Shown here: one piece after another, positions 10,801 to 22,836 of the stretch
Layout of the letters: every line of letters starts with the position of its first letter
Numbering within the stretch: position 1 is the first letter of the stretch
DNA from: Albugo candida
Taxonomy: Eukaryota; Oomycota; Peronosporomycetes; Albuginales
Assembly: GCA_040437565.1 (NCBI GenBank)
Contig: JBDOQK010000046.1
Location: 62,001 to 126,000, forward strand
Direction of reading: 5' to 3'
DNA: 64,000 nt
Position numbers and translations under genes: made by a program
The notes under the pieces: generated by a model
Told to the model about the DNA's origin: nothing
What the model saw: only the letters and a program-made list of their open reading frames with translations
Databases searched by the model: none

Positions 10801-13800
10801 NNGTTACCTGATGGAATTATCTCCAGCAACGCCAAGAATCTGACCGTCAACTCGACCACAGCTTCAATCCATCATCCAAATAGCCAAAATGTCGAAGAGA
10901 ATGTTAGTGTGGAAGCAAGCGGTCAAGAAAGCGATTCGTGCAATGTTTTGATCACATGGCGCGAAATACACGCAATGAAAGCGGTTTTTGGAGCAGCTCA
11001 CATAATGGAAGCACAATTGTCCGAGACGGAATGGTTTGTACTGCTACAAGGACTTGAGACTATCGTGGGGCTCACAGACTCGAAAGCTCGAAGCGGACAA
11101 TACAAAATCCTCACGAAAATGTATCGAATCGCGTCGTTCAGAGTAGAAGACGAAGATATTGAGCAGCAACTTATGATGCTTGGAGCGTCTATCAACGAGT
11201 TTTTTGAAGATGCGCGAAAGCTCGAGTGTGAAGCGCTTTCAAGGCTTCTGAACGCTTTGTGCCGAGTATGTCGATATCAATTGGGTTTCTCAGTGACGCG
11301 ATCGAGTCCCAACAGCTTTCATTCGACAAAGGAAGACGATTTAGCGACTCTGCATCACTTTCATCAGCTTAAAGTGTATCAGAATTATCTTGGAATCGGA
11401 TTACAAGGATCCGGCCATTACGTGTTCTCATTCTCTTTGCGTATGTTTGCTCGTCTTGCACCGAGCAATGCCAAAGCTTTCCGGAAAGTGACACATGAGC
11501 TTTTGGAAATGACAACCTCCAAGCCTTTGTCCCTATCGAACGCAGAAGCTCAGTCATTTGCTCACTTTCAGGCTCAAGGCGCTGAACAAATCATGCAGCT
11601 TCTCCAAGTTGCGTTACTCGACTTGTCGGAATCCATTGATGCTCTCTCCATTCCACAAGCAGAACTCTTTGAACCGCTTTATCGACTTGTCACTTCGGAT
11701 GTAAAGGAACGAACGCTATCGGCTCTGTTGGAATTATTAAACACATGTGGTCATTTGATCGCTGATGGCTGGCCGTTTGTGCTTTCAACAATCCAACAAG
11801 CTGCTGCATCGGGCGATCTCAAGACGCAATTGATCGCATTCAAATGTCTCCGACTGATTGTCGACGATTTGCTGGTATCACTCCCTCATGCATTCCTTCC
11901 CAATTGCGTCGAATGTATCGGACAATTCGCATGTAATGCCAAAGACGTCAATGTGAGTCTCACAGCAGTAAATGAGTTATGGAGTGTTGCCGATATCATC
12001 GGGAAAGACACGAATGCTCGCTCACCCAATAGCGTCAAGAGCAAGCATTGGAGCTGTGCATTTCAAGAATTGGGTCGAGTTGCATTGGACACACGCACAG
12101 AAGTACGAAATTGTGCCATCAATACGCTATTCGGAACTGGTGTGACGTACGGGAACCGCTTCTCATTGACCGAGTGGCAGGTCTTTCTGGAACAAACCGT
12201 TCTATCGATTGCAATCGGGCTACAAGAGCGTCGAAAGCGTCCGGTAGCACCCGATATCTTTCCAACGAAAAACTGTACTCGTAATCCTTCGAGAAACACA
12301 ATTGTGATGCATCATTCCCGCGACAGCGCTGAGAAACAATGGGATGAATCTCAAGTTCTCATGTTTGCTGGAATCAGTCGCGTCCTTCAGTCCAATTGTC
12401 ACCATTTACGTCAATATGGAACGTGGTTTGCACACATTTGGCGCGTGCTTTTACGTCATGTGATCGACACCGCTACAGGCTACGAAAACTCGAAAGAAGT
12501 CGTCATCACAGCGATTCAAACACTACAAACGCTTTTACAAGTCGCAGTAAAGGAATACACGCATTCGACGCAGCCCGTACGTGCAAGCGCGGGGATGCGT
12601 GTGGTTGGAGGAGCACTGGTATCGGCTTCCCCAAGCGCTAAGGAGAATCGATCTACGCTGACTGGAAATGAGAAACCTCTCTTCGATTCCGTCGCGCCAG
12701 AGCTATGGACAGAGGCTTTTCATCAACTCATTGGACTCTCTGATGTGCGAAACGAAATCGAAAAGACCGATGCCGAAGAGGAGCAGGAAATTGCTGGTGC
12801 GATGGTTTCTGTCTTGTGCACACTTTACATCCAATGCAGAAACTCGGAATTCAGTGCGGAAGAGCGAATTGAGCGTATGCTGAATGTGTTTGAAGTGCTT
12901 ATAAAACGGTATGTTTTAGTCAAAGAATCGAGCAATCGATCGATGAAAGGAGCGACCCAAATGGTAACTTCGAGCCTCCAATCGCGAATTCTTAACGCGT
13001 TTGAAGAATGCAACTTTTTCGAAGACAAGCACGTGATCCATTGCAAGATGCTCGATCAATTGATTCAATATATTCTCATGGCTGCATCCCGAGACTTGGT
13101 CTATTTTACACGACACGCATTAGTGACATTGGCAAAAGTATACGCTCATGTGACGATCGAAACGCGGGCAAGTCGATTTCTTAAAGTGTTGGGATGTATT
13201 TCGCCGTTTCTTCGGTATGAAGGCGATGGAAATGGGATTCCAGAATTCGCGCTGACGCTTCATTCCTCTGCACAAAAAGCAGCTGCCAATTTGTGGAAAA
13301 ACGCGCTTGAAGTGTTACTTGTGCTCATTTCGCACGGCCTGGAAGCGATCGCTCTGGAGACACTCTGTTTTCAAGCGTTGTTGGATACCATTGCCAAGTT
13401 TCTGCAGATTCCAAGGACACGCACAAGCGTTGGGGATTACGCAGAACGAGACGTCTTACCTTTCCCGAGAGATGAAAAAGAGATGGGAATCGCTTTAAGT
13501 GCTTTGGAATTACTGGTGGAGAAAGTGGATATGCTTGCTCGTGATTCCGATACGATGGGGAAGGGAGACGATGAGCATGATACGTGCATTTCCGGACTCT
13601 TGCAGCTGCTCGTCACCGGAGCTGACATTTGCTGGGATTCGAGACAGGCGTGGACTGAATCGATTCAAGTGAGGCTTCTGATGACATGTTGTATTCGTCA
13701 GCTGTGCACGCTTGGTATCCAGGAGAATGATAAGCGTCTCGGTCAGATTACTCGAGCAAAATTGGTGGCGATGGCGACCATTGCATTAGAGCGGTTGTCT

Positions 13801-14583
13801 TGTGCGCAGAACGAGTTTGACGGCAGATTGAAAGAAGGTGACGCAAGTGAAGATGAAGAAGATCAGGCTCGCGTATTGGTGTTTCTGAGTGCGATGAGCC
13901 AAGTTGGCGTGCATCCACAGTGCGTTCTCGAATTGTTTCCGCTGCTTTGTCAGTGTATCACGTCAACAAATGCGCAACTTCGGAAAAATGTACAGGAAAT
14001 ATTTCTTCGAGCAAATTTACCGCAGCATTTTTATAACGCAATTGGGAAGGAATGTGATGGTTGAGGAACGTTTGAAGGAGCGGTATNNNNNNNNNNNNNN
14101 NNNNNNNNNNNNNNNNNNNNNNNNNNNNNNNNNNNNNNNNNNNNNNNNNNNNNNNNNNNNNNNNNNNNNNNNNNNNNNNNNNNNNNAGTGAGGCTTCTGA
14201 TGACATGTTGTATTCGTCAGCTGTGCACGCTTGGTATCCAGGAGAATGATAAGCGTCTCGGTCAGATTACTCGAGCAAAATTGGTGGCGATGGCGACCAT
14301 TGCATTAGAGCGGTTGTCTTGTGCGCAGAACGAGTTTGACGGCAGATTGAAAGAAGGTGACGCAAGTGAAGATGAAGAAGATCAGGCTCGCGTATTGGTG
14401 TTTCTGAGTGCGATGAGCCAAGTTGGCGTGCATCCACAGTGCGTTCTCGAATTGTTTCCGCTGCTTTGTCAGTGTATCACGTCAACAAATGCGCAACTTC
14501 GGAAAAATGTACAGGAAATATTTCTTCGAGCAAATTTACCGCAGCATTTTTATAACGCAATTGGGAAGGAATGTGATGGTTGA
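7898..14583 (+). CDS. MON2: MON2 homologue, Arf-GEF-like Golgi/endosome trafficking scaffold
   Basis: The gene is interrupted by three false gaps. Collapsing the flanking duplicates gives 7898-9641, 10060-10702 and 10989-14064 (the last part is repeated up to 14583). These add to exactly 1821 codons with no intron, close to the roughly 1700 residues usual for MON2. The N-terminus (LRLISEDLHTLHHEVRKKYP, then FKCDILLRPFLLTCNHT) resembles the DCB domain. A HUS-like block follows (AVWICLHLHETSSGP), then a Ser/Thr-rich insert and a long helical-repeat C-terminal half. MON2 is related to the large Arf-GEFs BIG/GBF but lacks a Sec7 domain, and none is seen here. It acts at the trans-Golgi/endosome with DOPEY. 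The family call is from N-terminal similarity; a BIG-like protein is the alternative, made less likely by the missing Sec7 motif. Confidence 0.82.
9324..10059. repeat. Assembly gap with 318-bp flanking duplicate
   Basis: 100 N at 9642-9741. Bases 9324-9641 are repeated at 9742-10059. This is an unmerged contig overlap inside MON2; true continuity is 9641 to 10060. Confidence 0.95.
10517..10988. repeat. Assembly gap with 186-bp flanking duplicate
   Basis: 100 N at 10703-10802. Bases 10517-10702 recur at 10803-10988. Unmerged overlap inside MON2. Confidence 0.95.
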
Positions 14584-14605
14584 GGAACGTTTGAAGGAGC
14601 GGTAT
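13668..14605. repeat. Assembly gap with 419-bp flanking duplicate
   Basis: 100 N at 14087-14186. Bases 13668-14086 recur at 14187-14605, so the MON2 stop codon appears twice (14064 and 14583). Confidence 0.95.
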
Positions 14606-14856
14606 GCCCGTAGAGATGGATCGATTTTGAAACGCTGATGCTTTCTGAATGCATTGGAAAATTGAACTGAACTCTTCCGAGTCAGTCGAAGGGCTCCTAT
14701 GAAATATGAAGGTGTGCTTGTGTGTGTACATAGTGTACTTACAGATATAATAATATAAGCTGATACGGGAATTGTATTGTAAGAGGTAGCTGTCGATGTC
14801 GCTTCAAGATACATGTCCTTTCAAGATCGAGTTGCATCGATGTTTGCTGTTTAGGA

Positions 14857-17800
14857 ATGACGCATATACAGTATCTAAGTCTATTCAAGGGAGGTAAAAA
14901 GTCAAAATCAGCCTCTAGACCTTTTGCTCGACGACAAATCGATGCAAGGAATACGCTTCAGGTCGTGTCCGACCTCGAGAAAGAAAGCTCTGGCACTTCC
15001 TATATTCCCGTATCAATTGCACGAGAACAAATAAGTCGTGTGGTAAGTGATATGCAGTCGATAAAGCAGTATCATTCGATGCAGTTGGAAGACTTGAATA
15101 TGCACATTCAAGCTGCGGAACAAAGGTGGAAGACTAGAGCAAAGGAGAAGCTTACTTTATATCGACAGAAAACCAGTAATTCGTTTGATGAGTACGAGAA
15201 TCGTATCTCCACACTAAAAGGAATATATTCGGAATCGGAGCAAGTCTTCAAAAGGAGATTTGAAGTGTGTTTGATGCAGCAGGAAGATATATCTCACTGG
15301 TATCAAAGAAGGCTTGAGGAGAGCTCCAGGCTGCTGGAAGTTTGCAAGCTTCAAAAGGAGGATATCATCATGCTTCTGATCAAGCAAAGTGAGGAACAAA
15401 TTGACAAACAAGCTGAAATCCTGTCGAATTCCTTAAGCCTCAAGCATCAGAGGGAGTTGAAGCAGGCCCAAGCGGTTCTGGATAAACTTGTGATTTCAGG
15501 AAGCGCTCTGACCTCCGAGATAAGCAAACTACGTACTTGGAACCAGCAAACAGTTAGTGAGTTTGAACGTGAGCGCGTTCATTTGCATCAAGAAGGCATA
15601 TTGAATGTCACCGTACGACAGACAGTATCTCACATTATGGATCGCATTGCCGAAAGCTTTTTCTGTGAGCAGAGTCATAAAAGAGAGAAACGATTGACAT
15701 TTCAGTGTCAAAACGCAATCAATGACAAATGCCTGTACCTGACAAAGGTTGAGGACCTTGAAGACGAGGTTGAGGCTCTCAAGCATCAAATTTCATCGTT
15801 CGGAAGGAAAACTGCGAGAGACACATTAGATCAGATGGTTGCCGTGATTTCATCTCGTGACAGGCAAAATCGACTTTTGTCTAATGCTTCTGAAGCATCT
15901 CAGACAGAGGAGATGGGTAGGCATCATCAAGCTGATGCGTGGACGAGCTGTGACCTTGAAATGCTTAATACATTAAACCAGACGCTCGTAGGCCTTGATG
16001 ATTCCACCAAAAGATTGGGTTCTGTCGACATTGGAACGGAGACGGCATCTATTGCGATTGCAGAGGATTTCACGCAAACAGAAACGTATTGTGAGGAGTT
16101 CCAAAGTGATTCAAAGAATCCCATTGAAAGATCAAAAGTATCTCACGGTGAGGAGCCTCAACTTCGAAAGGATGGCCAGATGCTCGGTCAGCAGGTCGAG
16201 AAGAGCTCGATTGAGGTGCATCAAGCAGAGAAAAAAGCGTCTGTACCGAGGCAGAGCACTCAGGCAAAGCCTTTTGTGGATTCCGGGCTAGATACTTCCC
16301 TTCTCGAGAAAGAAGGTCATAGTAAGGAGATGGCACAATTGATTCTCAATGGAATTGAAAAAGGAAAACGTTTTTGGAATTCTGGTGATCGAAAAAAATG
16401 CTTTGAGACCTATTTCAATGCGTTAACGCAGTGCTCGAGCGAATTAAGCCTTATTGGTGCTACTTCAAAAGCTGCTGAATGCGAAAAGGTTTTAGAAGAG
16501 GCTCCAAAATACCCACTCGCCAAAGCTGCCTTAATTCTACGAGAACAATTGAATGAAGTCTCAAAGTCGAATGAAGAGAAATCGCTGCCAATAGCTGAGG
16601 CAAAATCACCTCAGAGGCAAAGCAAACGATCGACAAAGAAACAAGCTCCTCTTCCCGAGTCCGTCAAAGCTGGTCCAAGCTTTAGTGGATCCTTGCAGAT
16701 GAACACACAAAAAGTAGAAAGCCTGGAGGAGCTTGTGCGTACAGATAAATTGAGAATCGCTCAGCTTGAAGCAATGATAGCGGCTATGAATCAGGTGGCG
16801 GCTCAGGCAACCCGTGAAGCCTTAAATGAGCCTGAGAAGAATGAGAACAAAAAGCTTGAAAATGACTTACAAGCGACTCGAAGGGAAATGGAAACGCTAT
16901 CTAAACAGCTGCAAGATGCCTACAGCCATTGTAAAGCGTTGGAAGATCAGATCAAAAGCTACAAAGCCGAACTCGCAATCGTCTCGCTTAAAGGCGCACA
17001 GCTTGTACAAATGCAAGCAGAATTGAATGCGGCTCAAAGCGTAGCTGCTGAGGCTTCCAAGCTATCCTGTGACCTGAAAGCCTTACAAATGCTTCACGCC
17101 ACGCTTGAAGTCAACTACAGAGAAGAACAGAAGCTTCGCAAAAAGTATTACAATCAGGTCGAAGATCTGAAAGGGAAAATTCGTGTGTTTGCGCGATGTC
17201 GTCCAATCTCCAAATCCGAGTCCGAGCGCAAGTGTGAAGTATGCGTATCCTTTCCCAACGACATGACAATCTCTCTACAGACATCTCGAGGAGCGAAAGA
17301 ATTTGTATTCGATCAGGTTTTCTCACCTGACAGCACTCAAGAACAAGTCTTTGAAGACACCCAGCATTTGATTCAATCCACCATTGACGGGTACAACGTC
17401 TGCATCTTTGCATATGGCCAAACAGGCTCTGGCAAGACATTCACCATGACCGGAAGTGACACTCTGCCGGGTCTAAGCCCCCGGGCAATTCGTCACCTAT
17501 TTTCACGGATCGCTGAAGTGGGCGATCAGTATTCCATCACACTTCAGGCGTACATGATCGAGCTATATAACGACTCCCTGATCGATTTGTTCGCACTTGT
17601 GGATGGCCATCCGTCCAGCGAGAAACTCGATATCAAAAAGAATGACAAAGGCTTGGTGTATGTACAGAATGCCACGATCAAAGCATGCACCTCCGCCCAG
17701 CAGACTCTGAGGCTTTTCGACCAAGCCAACCAGAAACGCCAAGTTGGAGCTACGAAAATGAACGCTGAGAGCTCCCGATCACATTCCGTGCTGTCGATTC

Positions 17801-18414
17801 TCGTTCAAGCAACCCATAAATCAAACAAAGTTACTACAACTGGAAAAATGAGTCTTGTTGATTTGGCAGGAAGTGAGCGGGCCGGAAAGACTGGCGCTAC
17901 AGCAGATCGACTGAAGGAGGCACAAGCGATCAACAAGAGTTTGAGTGGTACGAATTTCCGATCTCCTGCTTGCACGAGTCTAAACTCGATATAAATCAGC
18001 GCTGGGGGATGTTATTGCCGCATTGTCGAGCAATGAAAAGTTCATTCCGTATCGAAACAACAAGGTTTGTGCCCTATCGAGGTCCTGACGATTGAGATGC
18101 TGACAGTATCAACAGCTGACGCAACTAATGCAGGATTCACTGGGCGGAAATGCTAAGACGGTACGATTCAATCCAAATTGCGCGCTCTCTCAATTCTGAA
18201 TTGCTGCATAAAGCTCATGTTTGTGAATATCTCTCCGGCCGACTACAATCAGGAAGAAACGCAGACATCCTTGCAATACGCATCTCGTGTCAAGCTGATC
18301 ACCAATTCGGCCAACAAGAATGCCGACAGCGAGCGAGTGAATGCGCTCAAGACGATAATCAAACAGCTACGGGCAGGCAAGACCGACATTGAGTATGAAG
18401 GCTTGATAGACTAG
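14857..18414 (+). CDS. Kinesin-14 (C-terminal motor), four exons
   Basis: Exons 14857-17947, 18000-18064, 18116-18160 and 18214-18414 give 1133 codons plus stop. The three introns are 51-53 nt with GT-AG ends. Without splicing the frame ends early at 17994, in the middle of the motor. Residues about 30-770 are mostly coiled coil. The neck LKGKIRVFARCRP starts the motor at about residue 773, as in minus-end-directed kinesin-14. Motifs in order: P-loop GQTGSGKT, switch I NAESSRSHS, switch II LVDLAGSERAG, then INKSLSALGDVIAAL and FIPYRNNKLTQLMQDSLGG restored by the splices. The C-terminus is short after the motor. Likely role: spindle or microtubule bundling. It lies 273 bp after MON2 and convergent to RPS5. 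Confidence 0.96.
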
Positions 18415-18565
18415 CCTTTGAGCGTTGATCACTCGAAAACAGGTGAAAATTCTTCAAGCTTTATTTCTCTTTCTCTACTGAAATTAACATTCTGGCTTTC
18501 AAAATTGGAGTCCCACAAATGATACAATGCCGTAGAGAAATGAGAATGCAGAGTTGTGAGATCTT

Positions 18566-19221
18566 TTATCTGTTGGCTTTGGCAACACGCTCGATCTCAT
18601 CTTTTTTCTTAATTGCATAACTGTTGGAAGAGCCTTTGGATGCATTGATGAGTTCATCAGCCAAACATTCAGCAATTGTTTTGACATTTCGGAAGGAAGC
18701 TTCACGTGCTCCGGTGGCGATGAGGTATAAGGCCTGGTTCACACGACGAAATGGAGATACATCCACACCTTGACGACGCACAACACCAGCCGATCCAACT
18801 CGCGTGGAGTCTTCTCTGGGTCCTGACTTGATCACAGCTTCCACCACAACTTGCAGTGGGTTTCTATCAGTCAAAAGATGGATGATCTCCAGAGCGTGTT
18901 TGACAATTCGCACAGCTTTGAGCTTCTTCCCGCTGTTTCGTCCATGACGCATAAGCGCGTTCACCAATCGTTCGACAATTGGGCATTGAGCTTTACGGAA
19001 ACGCTTCTTTTGGTATCGTCCAGCGGTATGAGGAAGGAACGTCATTGCTTTTCCCTTGATTGCGATGTAATCCTCCAAAGCAATGTCCGAGCTTACTGTG
19101 AGCTCGTCGTAGGACCTACAGATACGCAAAGGTTGTGAGCGTTGAGATGCGGTAGAATAGGTATCAAGCTAGCGGATTACCATTTGTTGAACAATTTCAC
19201 TTCACCGGCAACTTCAGCCAT
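18566..19221 (-). CDS. RPS5: 40S ribosomal protein S5 (uS7)
   Basis: Two exons: 19181-19221 ([13 protein letters not shown] and part of Trp) and 18566-19115, with a 65-nt intron 19116-19180, give 196 residues. Splicing restores [13 protein letters not shown]. The uS7 signature follows: [20 protein letters not shown], then [19 protein letters not shown], and the conserved end [10 protein letters not shown]. It is a small-subunit head protein that binds 18S rRNA near the E site. Length is typical (190-204). The single intron near the start codon is common in ribosomal protein genes. A true gap lies just upstream (19267), so the promoter is incomplete. Confidence 0.97.
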
Positions 19222-19266
19222 TGTGCGGAAAGCTTGAGAAAAAAAACGCAATTTACGATTCCGTTT

Positions 19267-19366
19267 NNNNNNNNNNNNNNNNNNNNNNNNNNNNNNNNNN
19301 NNNNNNNNNNNNNNNNNNNNNNNNNNNNNNNNNNNNNNNNNNNNNNNNNNNNNNNNNNNNNNNNNN
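19267..19366. other. Assembly gap, no flanking duplicate
   Basis: 100 N. No copy of the left flank is visible on the right, so DNA of unknown length is probably missing upstream of RPS5. Confidence 0.9.
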
Positions 19367-20128
19367 CAGATATATCCTCAGAAAATCCTAACGCGAGAAG
19401 GAGAAGTTTAGTCCTTTCAAGATGTCGCGGTGGAACCATTTCTTGTTAGCACATACAACTTCCTGCCACCGAAATGACAAATGCGATAAAAAACGACGTG
19501 GAAACGCATCTGAGCAAAAGAACATATCGCCAATCGTACTGTTTGCATCATACTTTTTCACAAAACGAAGATGAAGGTAAACGACTATAATGACCAAAAT
19601 GATTGCATAGCAGAGCTTGTTCGCAATTCAAAACAACACTCGAGTTGACAATTTCATCGACTTGTTTATTATCGAGCTCATTGACAGCCTTCCTACAAAA
19701 ATATGCACAAATGCAAGAAGGCTGATAGAGTTTATGTCATCCGCCATCTCAGTAGTAACCGGATAACAACTCGGATGAGGTGATGAGATCCTTCCGTATC
19801 CACGAAGAGAGACAACATAAGCATTTTCACCCAACTACTCTTGCGACGCACAAATATGCTCTTTTGTCATCCTACACGACGAGAACGGGTGCATTCAGCC
19901 ATACTGATTCATGCTATGGTAGTCGCATGTACGACGATCATAATTCAACAAGTTCCTCGAGCGTTACTCCTTCGTCGCCATATAAAATGAAGCGACANNN
20001 NNNNNNNNNNNNNNNNNNNNNNNNNNNNNNNNNNNNNNNNNNNNNNNNNNNNNNNNNNNNNNNNNNNNNNNNNNNNNNNNNNNNNNNNNNNNNNNNNTCA
20101 GTAGTAACCGGATAACAACTCGGATGAG
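19367..20128. other. Interval without a defensible gene
   Basis: It contains short minus-strand frames upstream of the gap (19388-19597) that could be exon pieces of a gene lost in the gap. It also holds the left copy of the next false gap. I could not build a model. Confidence 0.45.
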
Positions 20129-20346
20129 GTGATGAGATCCTTCCGTATCCACGAAGAGAGACAACATAAGCATTTTCACCCAACTACTCTTGCGACGCAC
20201 AAATATGCTCTTTTGTCATCCTACACGACGAGAACGGGTGCATTCAGCCATACTGATTCATGCTATGGTAGTCGCATGTACGACGATCATAATTCAACAA
20301 GTTCCTCGAGCGTTACTCCTTCGTCGCCATATAAAATGAAGCGACA
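19749..20346. repeat. Assembly gap with 249-bp flanking duplicate
   Basis: 100 N at 19998-20097. Bases 19749-19997 recur at 20098-20346. Unmerged overlap. Confidence 0.95.
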
Positions 20347-20536
20347 GTCGCGGACCAAACAACGAATCAGTGTGCCCAAATTGGCATCCGAAATGCTCAT
20401 CGAGTTGGCAGAAATGTTGGCTTCATACATTGGGGACACATCAAATAACAAACATTCAAAGGGATTCTATCAATGGGGAGCACCAGTACCCTTTATACAA
20501 TATACAAAATCGCTAAGTCGATGCAATACTCTGTGA
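20129..20536 (+). CDS. Small unknown protein
   Basis: 135 codons, rich in Ser, His and Thr at the N-terminus, with a short amphipathic helix (KLASEMLIELAEMLASYIG) near the C-terminus. I recognise no domain, signal peptide or membrane segment. The first third is also present in the left overlap copy (from 19780). Its last 24 bases overlap the 3' end of the convergent START-like/FYVE-like/GAF gene. It may be an exon of a longer gene or a chance frame. Confidence 0.35.
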   Translation: MMRSFRIHEERQHKHFHPTTLATHKYALLSSYTTRTGAFSHTDSCYGSRMYDDHNSTSSSSVTPSSPYKMKRQSRTKQRISVPKLASEMLIELAEMLASYIGDTSNNKHSKGFYQWGAPVPFIQYTKSLSRCNTL

Positions 20537-22525
20537 TCTGATTTGTACGATTTTCGAAGCCGTTCGTGCAAGTCGCGCCATAGCGTTGTACTGAGACTCT
20601 GTTACCTGCTGATTTGTTCTATTAAGACAACAAACTGTCCCAACAACGACATTATCCTCTAGAATCAAAGGGAACCCGCAATAGAATTCGGCATCCAAAA
20701 TCTTGATTACGCCGGTATCAGAGAAGCGAACATCTGCTTGTAATGACGGCACAATCAGCGGGATGTCTGAAGCCAGCAAATGCGAGCATACAGACTGATT
20801 ACGAGGCATCCTCGACTGACGGAATTCCGGGATGCTGCTGGCAATCGCCAGCATCTCATGCTCGCCGATAATCGTCACAAATCCCACTTGACAATCGATT
20901 TCTTTGGCAATCAGATCACAAATGATATTCAGCTCCTCAATATCTCCAAGATGGAAAAGATTCTGCTTCTCAATCACTTGTAAACGTTTTGTTTCGTTAT
21001 CCGAAATGGGTGCAAGCGGTACTCGATCCGATGGATTCACGTAATTGAGCGCGTAGGACCTCGCTTCAGCATTAGCGAGCACGCAATTGTCTAAGTGGAT
21101 CTCCTGAATTGGTGCTTCTTCCAGCATTTGGAAGTACTCCGACTCTAACAAAGCTGTTTGGCTTTGGCTTACGCCCGTGTAATACTTTTCAATATCGGAG
21201 TCGGACGCAGTAGCTTCCGATTCTTCTCGAAGCAATTCAGTCATTTGTTTGACAACTGCGATAACAGACGATTTCTTGCTGGTATCCGCTTGCGAAAATG
21301 ACTTTTGCAGTAAACCAGCTAACACGGAAGCTGTGGATGGCGTTCCTTCCGAATTTGGTCGCACTTTAAATGGTTTGAGATCCTCCAAATGAACTTTGCT
21401 GAAGTTGCAGGTCTCCACACGAGCAAGACATCCTTTACAAATATCAACCTCTTTGGGACGCTTACCATACTCTTCGCGATACTGACGAGTTGAGCAGGTC
21501 TTACAAGCTGCGTTTCCACACAGCTGACACTGGTTTTTATCTTTCTTCAGCAATATATTACAACAAACACACTCTATATTGGTGTCCTGAAGCCGTTTCT
21601 TATCAATCATGATCTGAGCGCCGAGCCTTCGTCGATACACCAGTGCCAGTAATCGAGGTATCGCGGCCGACATATTATCCAACCGTTTCTGAATCTTTCG
21701 ACTTGAAGCTTTTCGCACTTTGGATCGATACGTATGCCCCTCAAAATACTTTGCGTAAAACAAAAGCCGACATTCACGCTGATTTCCTTCCATTTCCACA
21801 TTCTCCACAGCATAGCCGGCGATGATACTGTGTAGATGACTGAGTCCTCTTTGAACCTCTTGTAAGCTGTTTGGATCATGAATCGAACTCAAGATTTTGG
21901 TAAAGCCCGATTTATCAGGTCGATCATGAATAAAGTCCAGATAGTCCCACTGTTCATTACGATTCATAAAGTTTGAGCGAGCGAATACAGCCGACTTGAT
22001 TGCAACATCACATTCCTGGCAATTGGGAATAAAGATTAGATCCACATCTCCCCCAAAAGACTCTTCTTGCTCATGATGTGATCGCACATTCACCATGGCC
22101 TTGTGTCTCAGTAATCCGTAAACAAAGCTGTTTCCGAAAATCGCCGACATTGTGTCATTATACGTTTGTGTATTGGATTCGCTCAACGCATTTCGAAGCT
22201 CTTGCATGGAGCAAGCGAGTCGTCCTTTGGTAACAACCAAATACGAATTGGCTTGCAGCTGAGAATACGTCTCAAACCCTGATATTTCCTGCTTCCAGTC
22301 GCAATCTTGGAAAGTATCAAACAAATTGTCCCAATCGATCATTGAATATATACGATTCGTGACCGCTTCCAACGTGTGGTTGTCGTACGAGAAGCGTGTT
22401 GCGTTAGTTTCACAATCCTCTGATTCAGAGACTTCGCCCGAGAGAAATCGGCGAAGTCGAGCGCTTATACATTCACCAGAAGACGTTGATGAAATTGATT
22501 TGATCAGAATAGACCGCATCTGCAT
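20513..22525 (-). CDS. START-like / FYVE-type zinc finger / GAF protein
   Basis: 670 codons, intronless. Residues about 45-310 resemble the START-like lipid-binding domain that oomycetes often place before FYVE. Residues about 318-375 hold four CxxC pairs (CVCC, CQLC, CKTC, CKGC) as in FYVE zinc fingers, but without the canonical R-R/K-HHCR basic patch. Residues about 505-660 are a GAF domain (HLGDIEELNIICDLIAKEI, then RMPRNQSVCSHLLAS and VIKILDAEFYCGFPLI). Such multidomain proteins are expanded in oomycetes and are thought to act in membrane-linked signalling; the ligand is unknown. It is divergent from the EF-hand WD40 gene 311 bp away. Confidence 0.85.
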   Translation of the reverse strand: MQMRSILIKSISSTSSGECISARLRRFLSGEVSESEDCETNATRFSYDNHTLEAVTNRIYSMIDWDNLFDTFQDCDWKQEISGFETYSQLQANSYLVVTKGRLACSMQELRNALSESNTQTYNDTMSAIFGNSFVYGLLRHKAMVNVRSHHEQEESFGGDVDLIFIPNCQECDVAIKSAVFARSNFMNRNEQWDYLDFIHDRPDKSGFTKILSSIHDPNSLQEVQRGLSHLHSIIAGYAVENVEMEGNQRECRLLFYAKYFEGHTYRSKVRKASSRKIQKRLDNMSAAIPRLLALVYRRRLGAQIMIDKKRLQDTNIECVCCNILLKKDKNQCQLCGNAACKTCSTRQYREEYGKRPKEVDICKGCLARVETCNFSKVHLEDLKPFKVRPNSEGTPSTASVLAGLLQKSFSQADTSKKSSVIAVVKQMTELLREESEATASDSDIEKYYTGVSQSQTALLESEYFQMLEEAPIQEIHLDNCVLANAEARSYALNYVNPSDRVPLAPISDNETKRLQVIEKQNLFHLGDIEELNIICDLIAKEIDCQVGFVTIIGEHEMLAIASSIPEFRQSRMPRNQSVCSHLLASDIPLIVPSLQADVRFSDTGVIKILDAEFYCGFPLILEDNVVVGTVCCLNRTNQQVTESQYNAMARLARTASKIVQIRSQSIAST

Positions 22526-22836
22526 AGAAAATCTACTCTGACTCCATAATGATCGAATAGTTGTAGCTACTGTGATGCTTTTACATTCCCAACGTGATGG
22601 GTAAAATTTTCGAATTTTCTATAGACGACGTATGCTCGTCATAGAGTATATAGAGTGATGGGCACCTGTACATGCTACTTTCGAAGCGATGTTCTATGCT
22701 TTATCCCACTGTCGTGATTCCATGACACGATGCTGATCCTACCGCAGCAAAAAACACTTGCAAGCCCATTAACCAGCTGGAGATAATTCTCGTTCCATGT
22801 TTAAAAATAACTGGAGGCTGTCTCTTAGTAGCGATT
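22526..22836. promoter_or_regulatory. Shared divergent promoter interval
   Basis: 311 bp between two divergent start codons. I see no clear motif beyond A/T-rich stretches; it must contain both promoters. Confidence 0.4.
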
